Shown: piece after piece, positions 21,503 to 33,330 of the stretch
Layout: every line of letters starts with the position of its first letter
Position numbering within the stretch: the first letter of the stretch is position 1
Assembly (NCBI GenBank): GCA_903772945.1
Contig: CAICTM010000223.1
Span: forward strand, 1 to 64,000
DNA: 64,000 bases
Reading direction: 5' to 3'
From: Seminavis robusta
Lineage: Eukaryota; Bacillariophyta; Bacillariophyceae; Naviculales; Naviculaceae
Program-made: the position numbers and the translations under genes
Notes under the pieces: generated by a model
Seen by the model: the letters and a program-made list of their open reading frames with translations, nothing else
What the model was told of the DNA's origin: nothing
The model's database searches: none

Positions 21503-24500
21503 CTACGGCTGATCCGCAGAACAATCACAGTTGCATTCGACTTGGTCACAGTCCACAACCAAAAGAGGTTGGCTAGATGACCCGCTTTGCTCGAGGCACA
21601 GCCAAGGGCACAGCTCCACAGGAAGAGACCCCGTAAACGCATTCCCTTCCAAAACAACCGACGAATGCAGCGTCATCAAATTGGCCAATTCGGACGGAAT
21701 GGTACCAGCAAGATTGTTGAACGACACATCCAGGGAAACGGGAGGCAACAAGGATGTCGGGGGAACATCCAAGTAGATGAAGCGGGCATTGGAGGCAATG
21801 TTGTTGATATCAAACAAACTTCCCGTGAGCTCGCCCAGGTAACTGATTGTGACATAGTCCAAAAGGGCAAAGGGTTCACTGAGGGCATCCACAAGATCCT
21901 TGCGAGTCGGTATGGGTGCTGCAATGCCGTCCAAGAAGTCAAGTCATGTGAGCGCGAGAAAACAAAAGAAACAAGCGGATCCAAGGCATGAATCCAAGCA
22001 AGCCCAGCGTACCTTCATCGAACCGCACAGCAGCCACAAAGTCAACAAACACTCGATTTTCACCTTCCAGTGTCGAGTCCAGGGATGCATTCAATGCCAC
22101 GAGCTCGACGTGTCCGGGGCTCTGATGAAACTGCCCACTGATAAAATCCGAAAGGAATCTTGACGTTTGCTTTCTGACTGCTTCCATTTCGGAATCATAC
22201 GGCATTCTGGCCACATCCTGTTGCCAATCATGAAAGCCATACTGGATCCTAAAGGCCATACTGACAGTTTTGTTGCCGGCATAGAGGTGACGCCGGCACA
22301 GTAGTGTGCCAACTTCCAGTGGAAGAGTACCAGACAGCGCGTTGTCCGACAAATCCAAGTGACACAATTGCTGACCAAAACCAGTGTCCTTGGAATCATT
22401 GTCATTGCCAAGAACAGTAGAGTTGGCCTGCAGTTGTTCTTTCCAAAACAAGGAATCCAGTGGTCCTACCAAGCTGTTGGAGCTCATCGCCAAGCTCCGT
22501 AGACTTGCCAGACTCCCAAACTCAAGGGGGATCGTGCTGGACAAATCATTGAAAGAAAGATCCAATGCTTGCATGTCAGTCAACTGTCCAATCTCACTTG
22601 GAAGAGAGCCAACAAAGTTGTTGGCAGCCAATGATAGCTCCACAATGGAAGAAGCTGTTCCTAGCTGTGTTGGGAGAGTGCCAGAGAAGTGATTGGATGC
22701 AATGTTGAAGCTATTAACCCATGGAATGCTCTCAAAGAATCCAGAATGGAGCGACCCTGTTAGCGAGTTGCCGGAGACATCAAGCATCAGAGGTTGCACA
22801 AACTCAGGCATAACAAAGATTGGAATAGTTGTCGTACTGTCCCAGACATAGTTGAATTGGAAGGAGTTGAATGGAAACAAGACATTTCGGACCATGCTCT
22901 GTGATGGGGGCGAGTCTGGCAGTACTATAACCAATGTGAGTGATGAGGGCTCAAATTATGCATACTTCCATTTTGAACGCTTACCACCTGAAACGGCAAT
23001 GCTGAGCTTGATTTCTGATTGGTATGGGCTTATAATGCTGACAATTGTTGTGTTGAGGCTCTCAAAGCCATTAAATCCATTGCTGAGAATGTCCGATGCA
23101 GCATCATTCAATTGCGCTAGTAAATCCTCGGTATCGTACTGAGGTGCAGCAAGAAGGGTTCCTCTCAGTACAACTGTTGTGGTGCCATTTTCTGCAGGTA
23201 TTTCAAGGGTTTCACCATAGCACAAAGCGAATAGTGCCTCAGACAGGGACCCAACCATTTGATTGTTTGAAGCATCGATGAAACACAGCTTTCGCAACAA
23301 ACCCAATGATGAGGGCAGTTTTCCTGTGATCTGATTTGTACCAATATGCATGAAGGAAAGCTGGCTCGCAGAGCCAACCTCTTCGGGCAGAGATCCAAAT
23401 AGGCCATTTGCAGAGAGATCCAATTGTGCTAGTGATGAAATGGAAAATATCTTACTTGGGATACTTCCGGTGATCAAGTTTGAACTGAGGTTGAGACCCA
23501 CAATGCTATTGGACAGGCCAACTTCAGAGGGAATGGAACTCGAAAGAGCATTTTTTGCCAAATTCAGCTGAGAAAGCATTGGCAAATGAAACAGTCCTCT
23601 TGGGATTGATGAAACAAGATTGTTGCCTGTCAAGTCAATGCCACTGAGGCTTGTAGCCAACGCCAAATCTGGTGCAATAGATCCTGAGAGAAGGGAATTT
23701 TGCACCCTCAACAACTGCAAGCTTCCCAGTAAACCGAATTCGGTGGGTAAAGGGCCTGAAATTTGACTGTCGCTTAGATCCAAGTGGCTCAATGATGACA
23801 GAAGTCCAAGCTCAGAAGGAATCTTTCCATACAGTGCATTGTCATAGAATTCAATTGATGTCAAGGAGGGTGCCAGCAGGGCAATTTCTCTTGGGATTGT
23901 TCCGTGGAGCTTATTGTTGCCCAGGTTGATAGAGTCAACTTCTTCTTCATAAACATCACAGCCGATCTGATGCCAGGAACAAACTGTACTGGAAAGCTCA
24001 TAGTTAAACCAGTTGGTGGAGTTGGTCCAACTTGCTCCATCAGTTGACCAAAACAAAGTCCCCAGAGTGAACCCTTGCACCTTCTGCAGCAGGGGCAAGC
24101 CAAATAGGAATGGTTCGTTCAACAACCAGCTGGCTGCTTGAGCTGGCGGTGATAGGTGGTTTTGCAATATCTCTGCTATTGTTGCATTTGTCAAACTCAG
24201 CTCATTAAGTAGTACTTGGGCCAGCTCTGTCTCCAAGAGCGCAGTAGGTGCGAGGGTGGGGGACATGGTGGGTGTGGCGGAAGGAACCTGAGTGATTGTT
24301 ACCATGGTAACTTCCATTGCCCCGTTGCTGTCTTGTCTGGAGAGGCCCACCGCCAATCCAATGATGAGCATCAAAAATACAAATAGCACCCCTGCTATGA
24401 GTCTACGCCCTGTTTGGCTCCTTAGAAAGCTGCTCGCCATCTCGTTGTCATCCATTGCTTTGGCTTCAGCCATGGGTTTGTCGCTTTCATCCATTTGACT

Positions 24501-25532
24501 TATTGGAGGGGGGTCATCGTCGACCAAGGTGGCCTCCACGAGGACCTCGATGGACAAGTCTTGATTCGCTGGTATTGCTGGAGCTTCAGGATCTGGATCA
24601 TTGTTGTGGCTGGATTGACTAGGATCCTGAATGCCATCAATTTCTTCCTGTGTGGGTTGAGAATGAAACGCACCAGGTGCACTGGGCTCTGGAGTTGGCT
24701 CTACAACGCAAGGAGAGGCCTCGGAAGAAGCAGCAACATCTTCATCGGTGGAATCAGCTGAACCCCATGCCCCAGTTCTCGATTTTAACTGATTTTCCTT
24801 TTCTGCTCGCTTGGCAGCTCTATTCTGTCGCTCTTGAATGCGACTCCTTGAGGTTTCGAACGAAACGTCAGATTCGGTGCTTTCTGCAAGCGAAATACCG
24901 GAATGGGTAGATTCCCGTGATGCCAAAGATCCAGTCCCAATATTGTTCTGAGATTCCTTGGCTCTCCGACTGAGCCCTCTGTTCGTGGATTGACTTCTGG
25001 AAGAAGCGTCAATCGATGGTGGTTTCTGTGGGTGCGGCTGCTGTTGCCTAGCAGCGTCCTTGGCGGCTTTGTCTCGACCGAGCCCTCTGTTGGTAGATGA
25101 TCGTCGCGAGGCAGAGTCCAATAGTGGAGCGCTTTGCTGTTGCCTCGTGACTTCCTTGGCAGCCCTATCTTTCTCTTCAAGTTCTCGAGTCAACGTTCGA
25201 ACTTCTGCGCTCTTGTCGGAACCTGCCAGAACTGAAGAACATGCAGTTGACGGACCTGCCCGTCTGGCTGCTCGCTTGGCTTCTCGGTCTTTCTGTGAGC
25301 GAGACGAAGAGACCGTACCATCGTTGCTGCCATCATCGCTACCGCTGATCGTGCCAGTGGCGGGGGTTCTCATGGATTCTCGAGTGATTGAAGTTCTGGC
25401 TTGCCGCGCAGCCCTTTTGGCTTCCCGATCCTTTTGATCCCATTCTCGCGCCAAATCTCTGACTTCCGACAGCTCTGTCTGCTGTCTTTCATCAGTATTG
25501 GACTTCTGATCCTCTTGATTCTTCATATGCAT
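21503..25532 (-). CDS. LRR receptor-like single-pass membrane protein
   Basis: Three exons on the minus strand: 25532-22985, 22924-22013 and 21918-21503, both introns phase 1 (donors GTAAGC and GTACGC; acceptors TATAG and TGCAG), about 1291 residues. Residues 1-375 are disordered, charged and Ser-rich, with repeated DREAKRAARRA-like basic blocks. One membrane segment at about 377-397 (GVLFVFLMLIIGLAVGL) without a signal peptide suggests a type II orientation, LRRs outside. The cap follows (SWLLNEPFLFGLP... FTLGTLFWSTDGASWTN... CSWHQIGCDV), then about 20 plant-type LRRs of the LxGxIPxE class (NNKLHGTIPREI, GNNLVSSIPRGL). It ends in a Cys-rich tail (CDQVECNCDCS), like the repeated motif in the gene at 33331-43250. 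Probable role: cell-surface recognition or adhesion. No kinase domain, so signalling would need a partner. Confidence 0.85.
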
Positions 25533-26171
25533 GAGGTATTTAGAGTTGTGTAAGGTGGCTTCGAAGACTGTTGCCAGAATGCTTCTGTCCTCTTTGCTTC
25601 CAATCTGCGAGAAAGTCCCTTTGTACCGGTGTCTTTGAGTGAGAATGGTGGGTGGTGGAGTGAGTCTTGTTGGCGGAAGGAACTCACTGGATCCATTACT
25701 CTTGTATTAGTGCTCGCATTTCTTGAAAAGTATTTCCAACGTTAAATCCATGAAAGTGGTACAAACCGGTACCAGGTACAGCGTATTTAAATAGCATACT
25801 CGAGTAAGGTACTGACAGTTTATTTCCATTTTTGTCTCTCTCCTCTCTCCCCAAGCTGTCGATAGCCAGGCGGATAGACAAATGAAGATCTCGCACGGTG
25901 CGATGAGGTTGCTATCCTACCAGTACGACGCATGGGGGTACTAGTATATTGGACGTTGCCAGCGTGCCTTATGTGGCCCAGAGTATTCAGCACAGTCCAG
26001 TCTACTGGGGCGGTGGCTGGCTCAGTCGCCCCTTCAAGGGCAAGGAACGCCCCGACAAGTACGTTGCATCTCATCCTCTAGCTGAGCATTGAAAAGTCCC
26101 CAGTAGCGCAGAGCAATCACCGAGATAATAGACATCCAAAGCGCTTCATGTAGATACAATCCTATTCCTTT
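25533..26171. other. Intergenic, possible short coding remnant
   Basis: 639 bp between two tandem minus-strand LRR genes. On the plus strand about 25900-26091 stays open without an ATG and reads YVAQSIQHSPVYWGGGW and then SRPFKGKERPD, which looks less random than its surroundings. It may be a gene fragment, but I recognise no family. Confidence 0.25.
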
Positions 26172-27929
26172 TTAATACAACGTATTTCTTCCCTCCCCGA
26201 CAAACGCGTTCGGACATTCTTTCGTTTCATTTGATTTCATATCAATGGTCCACACGTGTCCAGGACGGTGCATCCTACAGTCAAAGCCTGTCTCCCAATA
26301 GTCAAATAGCTCGGAAGATGATGTAGACCAGACTGGTTCTCGAGACGCCAACGGTGAAACAGAATCGTTGCCCCAAGCATTGCTTAATGATACTTGCGAG
26401 ATCACTTGATTGCTCGTCCCAAGAGCAAGGTGTCTGTCATGTAATAACTCCAACCTCGAAGTGGCCGAATCGGCCAGCTCGGTTGGAAGAACACCAGTCA
26501 TAGGGTCTTGGGAAAACACGCTGCTGTATTCAAGCAAGGTCTTGGACGCTTCAATAGGGTTTGCAAAGTCGAGTGGTGGCGTGGTTCCAGCAATTCGACT
26601 CTCTGCCACTTCAAACAGTTTCAGGGTTGAACAAGATTGGACCATAGCATCCCTCGCTGGCACTGCAGCAGTATGTAGCGGCTTTATGCCCGCAGCTCTG
26701 GAGGTTTGGTATAGTGTTACCAATGTCTCCCTCACGAGCGGTGAGAGCTCCAACAGAGACACAGGCGGTTCGTTTCTGTGTTGCATGGATGTATTCCAAT
26801 AAGACAGAGCCGTGAATCTACTCCACTTTTGAGTCAAGAGTAAAGGGACCGGGCCACGTATTCTCAGCAAAGAGTACCTCGTCCACTCACTTCCAAAGTG
26901 AAGCGGAACAGTGTACCTTTGCGAGGCCTTTGGCGGGAGCGCCAACGAGGCTAGGTCAGCCATTAGAATGCGACTTTGTAGTTTGTTGTACTCCAGTTGT
27001 CGCCGCCGTTCTTGGTCCAGATCCAAGACGGGACTCCTAGCAGGTGTAGCCTGGGGTGCCTCCTGCTTGCTCTCGGTCTGAACCACAAGATCGCCGTGTG
27101 GGATACGAGCAGTAGCAGCTAAGTTTCTCAGATCCATCAAGTCAGTCATAGCTCCCGCTGACAGTGGCAGATTGTTCATCTCGGACGAGAGGCCGATCTT
27201 TATTGGGTAGGACCCTAGCAATGTTGCTTTGGGAAGCCAATCCATCGGTAATGCGGTTGCCAAGGCTGCGAGTTCCGTCGGGACCCTGTCCCACCACAGA
27301 AACGGTTGTGATGCTTTGCTGCCCACCTCAAAGGGCACCATTCCATGCAGTGAGTTTAGAGATATGTTGAGTCCTCTGAGCTCATTCATTGCCCTCGGAT
27401 CCCAATCTGGATCATCATCACTGGGAACTGGGGTATCAATATCGTCAGGCAAGGCAGCATCAGCCACAAGTTGGGATATCCATAGGGACGGACTCCTTAG
27501 CCCGACCACGGGAGTTCCATTCCGTCTTATGTAAAATCCCTTCCAATCGACGACACTGCGTGAAACAATCACAGCACCGACGCTAGTGGCAACCAGCAAG
27601 ACTATGCAGAGGTATCTGGTACTGTGGTTTCGTCTTCCCATTATCACCTCTGAATTCCTCGTTCGTTCTTTCGGCAAACGGGGTTTGATCAATATTGGCG
27701 GGCTGCTGCTACCGCATTGCCTGCCTGGCAATGTAGGCATGGTTATCAGAAACGTGTCCACTGAGGAAGCAGTCTCTGGCAAGGGAAGCCGACGAGCTAT
27801 TACCGTGCCACGATCGGTGTCACACTTTGAGAACTGAGCCACACTGATCGGTGACAGACAGCTCGCCTTGGCGTCCCAAGAATCATCGTCCAAGTCGCTC
27901 ATGGTGGTACTGTTACCACACTCATTCAT
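26172..27929 (-). CDS. Degenerate LRR receptor-like membrane protein
   Basis: Single open frame of 585 residues. Start taken at 27929; an in-frame Met at 27902 (MSDLDDDSWDAK) is an alternative. One membrane segment at about 106-123 (YLCIVLLVATSVGAVIVS) after a basic stretch, as in its neighbour. Beyond it only weak LRR traces are left (LRGLNISLNSLHGMVPFEVG, LPTELADSATSRLELL), and the usual cap is not seen intact. The frame is intact, but periodicity is lost over most of the length. Two readings: a diverged LRR receptor with a new ectodomain, or a decaying tandem paralogue of the gene at 21503-25532. The first would show purifying selection. Confidence 0.6.
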   Translation of the reverse strand: MNECGNSTTMSDLDDDSWDAKASCLSPISVAQFSKCDTDRGTVIARRLPLPETASSVDTFLITMPTLPGRQCGSSSPPILIKPRLPKERTRNSEVIMGRRNHSTRYLCIVLLVATSVGAVIVSRSVVDWKGFYIRRNGTPVVGLRSPSLWISQLVADAALPDDIDTPVPSDDDPDWDPRAMNELRGLNISLNSLHGMVPFEVGSKASQPFLWWDRVPTELAALATALPMDWLPKATLLGSYPIKIGLSSEMNNLPLSAGAMTDLMDLRNLAATARIPHGDLVVQTESKQEAPQATPARSPVLDLDQERRRQLEYNKLQSRILMADLASLALPPKASQRYTVPLHFGSEWTRYSLLRIRGPVPLLLTQKWSRFTALSYWNTSMQHRNEPPVSLLELSPLVRETLVTLYQTSRAAGIKPLHTAAVPARDAMVQSCSTLKLFEVAESRIAGTTPPLDFANPIEASKTLLEYSSVFSQDPMTGVLPTELADSATSRLELLHDRHLALGTSNQVISQVSLSNAWGNDSVSPLASREPVWSTSSSELFDYWETGFDCRMHRPGHVWTIDMKSNETKECPNAFVGEGRNTLY

Positions 27930-29181
27930 TCAATCAATAGCTAGCTACTAGCGAGAATGTTGCGTACCCTTCTCTTGTGCAAATTAGGTGATGGTTATTG
28001 GCTTTCCCACACCTTTACCCACTCACTCGCTTGTTTGGAGGCAGCTTTCTTCGAATTTTTGTGAAGTGTGGCAGCTGATTGAGTCTGACGTGGCAACCAA
28101 AACGTATCTTGTTTGTCAACAGGAGAGGCCAAAGAACCAAAGAATCTGGGAGCGCGAACCGGTGTTCATGTCACTTAAAGGAATGGTCGCCTTTCTCTTC
28201 AACTCGGGAAAAGTTGAAAAGGCTTTTGGTTCACGGACAGAGGCAGCTTCCACGGCACGGCAGCACAACCTCAAGCGTGGAGAGAAGATTGTTTCACTTG
28301 GAGAGAGCCTTGGAGTTTGACTGACTTCCGATGCGGAGAACACCGGGACAAACAATCCAACTGCCCTATCAAACATTGTTGGATTTGATTGCATCATTCT
28401 GCCTTGCCATTGGATCAAAATTTAATTTAAGATGGAGGAGATGGTAACAGGGGTGCCGCCTTTCTTTGCACCGCCCCCATGGCCCCATGGCCTTTTTGGA
28501 GTGCTTCCGCTGGAGAAGGATGTCAGGAGCATTGTCTGCTCAACTGTGTAGTTACAAGTGTCCTTTTGTGAATTGGGTGGTTCGAGACTCTAGCTAGAGT
28601 CTCTCTTGCAAAGGTGACTATACCGGTAGCCAAACTTCTTACCAGTCTGTGATGAAGCAAACTGCTCCAGTCTGCTATGATGTCGACTGTGTCTCACTTG
28701 CATTCGCTCTGTTTTCTGCTTTGGTTACTCACATGTCTTATTTTGTAGTTCTAGAGTGCTGCGGTATCAAATGTCAAAGGAACGAGGCGGGCCTGCCACT
28801 GCCAGATGAAGGTCAAACGAAAGTTGCCAATGGTACCGGTACGGTACTGTACTACTGCCGTATATTATTTTATTATTTTAAATATTACCCCGTACCGGTT
28901 CCGGTACCGGTTCACTGCGGCTTTGCTGGCTACCGGTAGAGCTTTTAAATCTCTCCACGAGAAACCTTCTTTTGAAAGAGAAATGGGTTGGCAACGTCAC
29001 AACATCACCGCGGCTCCGACTTCTCCTGTTTCCTCACTTTTTTAGCAAGGCTTCTCCGTCCCTCCGCAAAACTCCAAACCTCCATCAGATCAGCCGTTTA
29101 CGCACAAATGAAGCTTGTTCGTTGCTGAAAGATTATTGTAAAAGCAGAAGCGTACGTTTGTAGCCTCTTCTAAACAACACC
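27930..29181. other. Intergenic, divergent promoters, GTACCGG tracts
   Basis: 1.25 kb between two divergent start codons. GTACCGG tracts at about 28831-28846 and 28890-28913. The frames at 27988-28324 and 28649-28939 have no recognisable protein features. Confidence 0.5.
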
Positions 29182-31361
29182 ATGGAACCTCGCGCAGAAG
29201 ATGAAAAGCCGAACGAGGACGACGCCGTGAAGCCTACCTCGGAAGTTGACAAGGCTGCCCCTGATACCGGCATCGACGACGATACCGGTACTGGTACCGA
29301 TGACACGAAAATTGAGGAATTTCGAGTGTCGCTCTTGAAGAAGAACAAATCATGGTGGAAGGACCGGTTGAAGAAAGTAAAGCCTCAGTATCGTTTGCAC
29401 ACAGAGAAGCAGGTCTTACAGTGGTCTCTGCTGGCGTTGAGATTGGGAAGCTTAGCTGATGCCATCTCGTCAACGATCCTGACACCCAACTACCCCTTCA
29501 TGACTTCGCCTGGGAACCACCCAGATTCATTTACTTCAACTGCTCCATTTGAATTTACTGCAGCCTTATACTTTATTCCAATGACAAGCATGGTCGGTTC
29601 GGCCATTTCATCAGCTTTCATTGGAGGTTGGAGCGACAAGTATGGGCGACGTCCATTTTTGCTCTTGTGCGTGGGTGTTTCCATCTTTGGATGCATTGCC
29701 AAGTACTTGGCTCGGGGTAGCTTTTGGGGCTTCTGCATTGTGAACTTCTTCAACGGGCTTTTCTCCAGCACTCTCACAGTGGCTTTGGCTTATGTAAGCG
29801 ACGTGCATCCTGGACGGGCCGAGAAGGATGGCGAAATTGGTCAACTAGTTGGTCTGAATATGCTTGGCATCACGGGTGGAGGAATCATCGCTATTCTGAT
29901 GGAGAGCACAGGATTGTTTACTCCTCTCTTTGTTGGGGCAGCGCTTAATGCTGTGGCGTTTGCCTTCATGTTCCTCTATTTGGTTGAGCCGGATGAATCC
30001 CTGCACTTCACAGAAACCGTAAGCGAGGAAGACAAAGTCGGGCCTTCTACTTTGGATGTCAAGCTGATGTCCAACGTGATTGCTGGAGCTGTTGTTGACA
30101 ACATTGGATCGGCCGGATTGTATCCCATGGCTCTGGCTCCACTAATGTTTGAAACTTACTACGGGAACTTCAAAGTCCTGGAGCTTACGCCCGTCATGAA
30201 TGAGACGGCCTACAAGTGGATCACAATGCTCCTTGCTCTAACCGTTGTCTTTGGTAAGTAAAGCTGCCCCCAATCCTGTCGCTGCCAATCGCATCTATCT
30301 GATCTGAATCGATTCTTCCGTTCCACAAAACAACCACAGGAGCTGCAATGTCAACGCCAGTATTTCAATGGGTTGGTCCTGCCGTTGCCTGTGTTGCGGC
30401 AAACTTGGTAACTGCCGCCGGTATTTCAAGCTGCATCTTGATTGCACAACAGATTGCGGCTACGCGTGGTAGCTTCATTGGCTACGTTCTGTTTCTCTAT
30501 GCCATCAATCCATTCACGGTACTCTCCAACCTTTCCACGGGACCAATGCTTGATCGATTGTCACCGCATGATCGTCGAGGATTTGTTCAGGGTATCAACG
30601 TTACCGTGATGAACCTTGCTCGATCTGTCAGTCCTTTTGCCTTGGGAGCTTATGCGGATGCCGTGGGGACGACTTGGTGCATGTGGACCTGTGTGTTTAT
30701 AAGTGTCCTGGCAGCCGTCGTCAATGCTCCATTAATGTTCTCACCCGCGTTGGCCGTCCACAAAGCCGCTTCCGAAGAGCATGTGGGAGGCGAATACACG
30801 GCGCTGGATACAGAGGATACTGATCAAGTGCATCAGGTTATGCAGGGCGACTGGGTGCCCACCAAGCTACTTTCAGAGCTCAACGAGCATCGCTTTAGCG
30901 CTGGCTTGCCCTTTCTTTTGCCACCCATCAGATCCTACCAGGAGGATAAACCCAACCTCTGCACTCTGTACAAGCATAGTCGTGAGGACTTTGAATTTCA
31001 GCATTTTCGACAATACTACTACCTCAGCCTTCAGGATACCCCAGAAAACAAACGAAGAGTCGTGGAGCATCTCCGCCAGTCTTGCCCTTCCAAAGAGGTT
31101 CAGAAGGAACGGGCAGATGTAATCGGAGATTGGTGTGGTGAGTATCTCTTCGAAAATGGCTACTTCCTGGACGGTGGGCAGGTTAACTTGATGAAACAAA
31201 TGATCATGCTGGCCTTCCCCAGGATCAACGCCGACGGGGAAATGACTGAGCAGAACATCAGTGAAACTACTGTGCGCTTTGCCAAGGTTCTCAATGAGTA
31301 CTTCCTCAAGTCGCAACCAACACAAGCTGCACAGGCATTCCGAAATAGCGTCGTCATGTGA
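29182..31361 (+). CDS. Major facilitator superfamily transporter
   Basis: Two exons, 29182-30253 and 30340-31361 (GTAAGT...CCACAG, phase 1), 697 residues. Start ATG in good context (ACACCATGG). The N-terminus is acidic and includes the low-complexity DTGTGTDD encoded by a GTACCGG-type tract. The loop-2/3 motif GGWSDKYGRRP (about 148-158) is the MFS signature. About 12 membrane segments can be traced, split by the intron in the middle (first half to ITMLLALTVVFG, second from VFQWVGPAVACVAANLV). A long hydrophilic C-terminal extension of about 190 residues (after residue 500) is unusual; it has conserved-looking text (EHRFSAGLPFLLPP, LCTLYKHSREDFEFQHFRQYYY), so it may be a regulatory domain. 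Substrate unknown; loosely resembles drug/proton antiporters. Converges with the dehydrogenase gene, 112 bp apart. Confidence 0.85.
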
Positions 31362-31473
31362 TGGCGAATCTTCCGCCTTTGAAGTACATGCATAGCGTAA
31401 AATAGATATCAGTGGCAGCAGTGAGCTCCAACGCCAACTTCTTCTATTAGTAAATAGTTTCAGTGTACCAGTA

Positions 31474-32822
31474 CTACTTCATAAGTGCCGTCATGGCGAA
31501 GGGATCATTGTCAACTTCCATAGGGGTGAGTTCATAAATCTGCCTACTCTTTTCCAGCAAGGCCTGCTGGATTGGGATTTTGCCATCCTCTGTGATGGCA
31601 CGCTCAATTTGCTCTGTGACTTGTTTGGTTTCCAATGCTTGGTCGGGCAAGATGCCTTCCAGGATCCGTCCCAAAAGCCGAGCAGCAGACCGAGTGATAC
31701 AGTCTGGCAAGGGCGTGTTTTGCTTCATTCCAGAAAACAAGGTCAAAAAGATAGCATCCTTCTTGATCCGCTCGACTAATTCATCTCCACCTTTCATTCC
31801 TCGGTCACCTCCAATCAAAATGAGTGTCATTAAAAAGCCGTGTCCCGCATAGAAACTTCGTCCCAACGAACGCATTGCCTGGTTCACATCTTCCGGGCTG
31901 CAAATACCATTTCGGACTAGTTTGTCTCCATGGACCAGATTGATTCTCAAAAAGGAATTGAAGACATGTCCCGGGATGGTTTTCTTCATGACAATAACAC
32001 CAAAGGCAGCCTTGGCATACCATTCTTTGCAGCGAGCCACCCAATCAGGAGCAATTCCATAAATCTCCATAAAGCTGCTAAGGTGTGGAATGGCTGGTTG
32101 CGTTACGTTGCAAGGAAAAAGCAATACCGGTATGTATGTTAGCGACAGCACAATGCCATTGTGACGAAGAGCCCAATTTCCTTTCATTATTACTTGCCAG
32201 GATGCCCAATCAGGATGCGATGTTTGTGAGTGCATTGGGTGACCAATAGAGTCCAGGGAATAAAGGAGGTGCTGCTGGCAATGATGACAGACGGATCGAC
32301 CAGGTGGTCCAATTCTTGCAGAATTTTCTGTTTGTTGTCGACATCTTCCCAGGTGCATTCCTGTACAAAATCAATGGTCTGACCTTGTTTTTGAATTGCA
32401 TCCACAGCTGCTGTCAACGAATCTGATTGAGACAGTGCCGTGTCAATGGGAGCTTCTTGGAGTTTGGTGATTCCCCGTGCCAAAATGGTGGGCCACACCA
32501 TTTTGATACGGTCTTGGACCGTCTCCTTGGTCGCAAAGGGGTCCATTACATGCACCTTCAATCCACGGGACAAAAATACAGCGGCAAAACTAGATCCAAT
32601 GGTGCCCCCTCCAAGCACCAAGACAACTCGCTCCTTGGAGTCATTACTATTAGTTGTTGGTACAGGGGGAGCATTACTTGTGCTCAGGTCGTCATGCCCT
32701 TTTCGTAGGAGCCAGGAATAGATGATACCTCCTCCCACAGCCAGCAGTGACACGGCAACTCCTGCCTGGAGAGAGTTGACGGATGAAAGGTCCAAGTTGC
32801 TGGTAGTAGTAGAGGACGCCAT
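31474..32822 (-). CDS. 3-hydroxyacyl-CoA dehydrogenase family protein, membrane-anchored
   Basis: Two exons, 32822-32198 and 32093-31474, 414 residues. The intron 32197-32094 best fits a GC-AG type: the donor reads CTG|GCAAGT, the acceptor CCAG, and only this junction keeps the frame across the conserved IGHP (giving GHPAIPHLSSFMEIYG, cf. GHPFNPPHLIPLVEV). N-terminal hydrophobic segment at 17-38, then the NAD-binding GGGTIG at 71-76 (VLVLGGGTIGSSFAAVF) and Asp after beta-2 (VHVMDPF). Exon 2 has the KKTIPGHVFNSFL and DVNQAMRSLGRSFYAGHG helices of the C-terminal domain. Closest in layout to the L-gulonate dehydrogenase/lambda-crystallin branch; substrate not certain. The membrane anchor is unusual and could instead be a cleaved targeting peptide. 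Confidence 0.83.
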
Positions 32823-33330
32823 GGTTGTTTGTGGTCTACTTTTGTGAATGGCTTAGTTGAATTCACAAGCATGCTTTCATCCCGAGTTTGGTCTTCCGTT
32901 CCAGCAAAGGTTCACCTTTCTTTGGATTTGGATCTTTGCGAATTGAGAAAGGAAGGATCTTTCTCTGGACCGCTCGGAAAATATTGAAGCTTTTCTTACC
33001 GGACATTTATCCAACCGACGGCGGTTATCCAGTTTGAATCCTTTAAATACAAAGGTTCCATTAGCCTGTGCCCTAGGTGGTTCCTTTAAATAAAGGATTA
33101 GAAGGCTATGACCAGAACAGGCCTGGCCTTGCTTCCGCTTTCCGCCTTCTAAATAGCAACTGTAGACAGTGGTTGGAGGCATCGAGACAAAAACAATGAG
33201 TACTACTAGTAGCTACCGTAGCTAGCTAGTAACGTCACCAATTGTAGCAGCAGCAGCGAAAGAGAGGCATCGAGGCAGCAACCACACTCATTCATTCGTC
33301 GTCGCGAAAGAAGTGATCCGAGTCTCGACC
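32823..33330. promoter_or_regulatory. Divergent promoter region
   Basis: 508 bp between start codons of the dehydrogenase (-) and the modular LRR gene (+). It shows CCTTTAAATA-type AT-rich strings near 33040 and 33085 on the plus strand, which might serve as promoter elements, and TAGCTAGCTAG near 33216. Nothing more specific can be supported. Confidence 0.4.
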
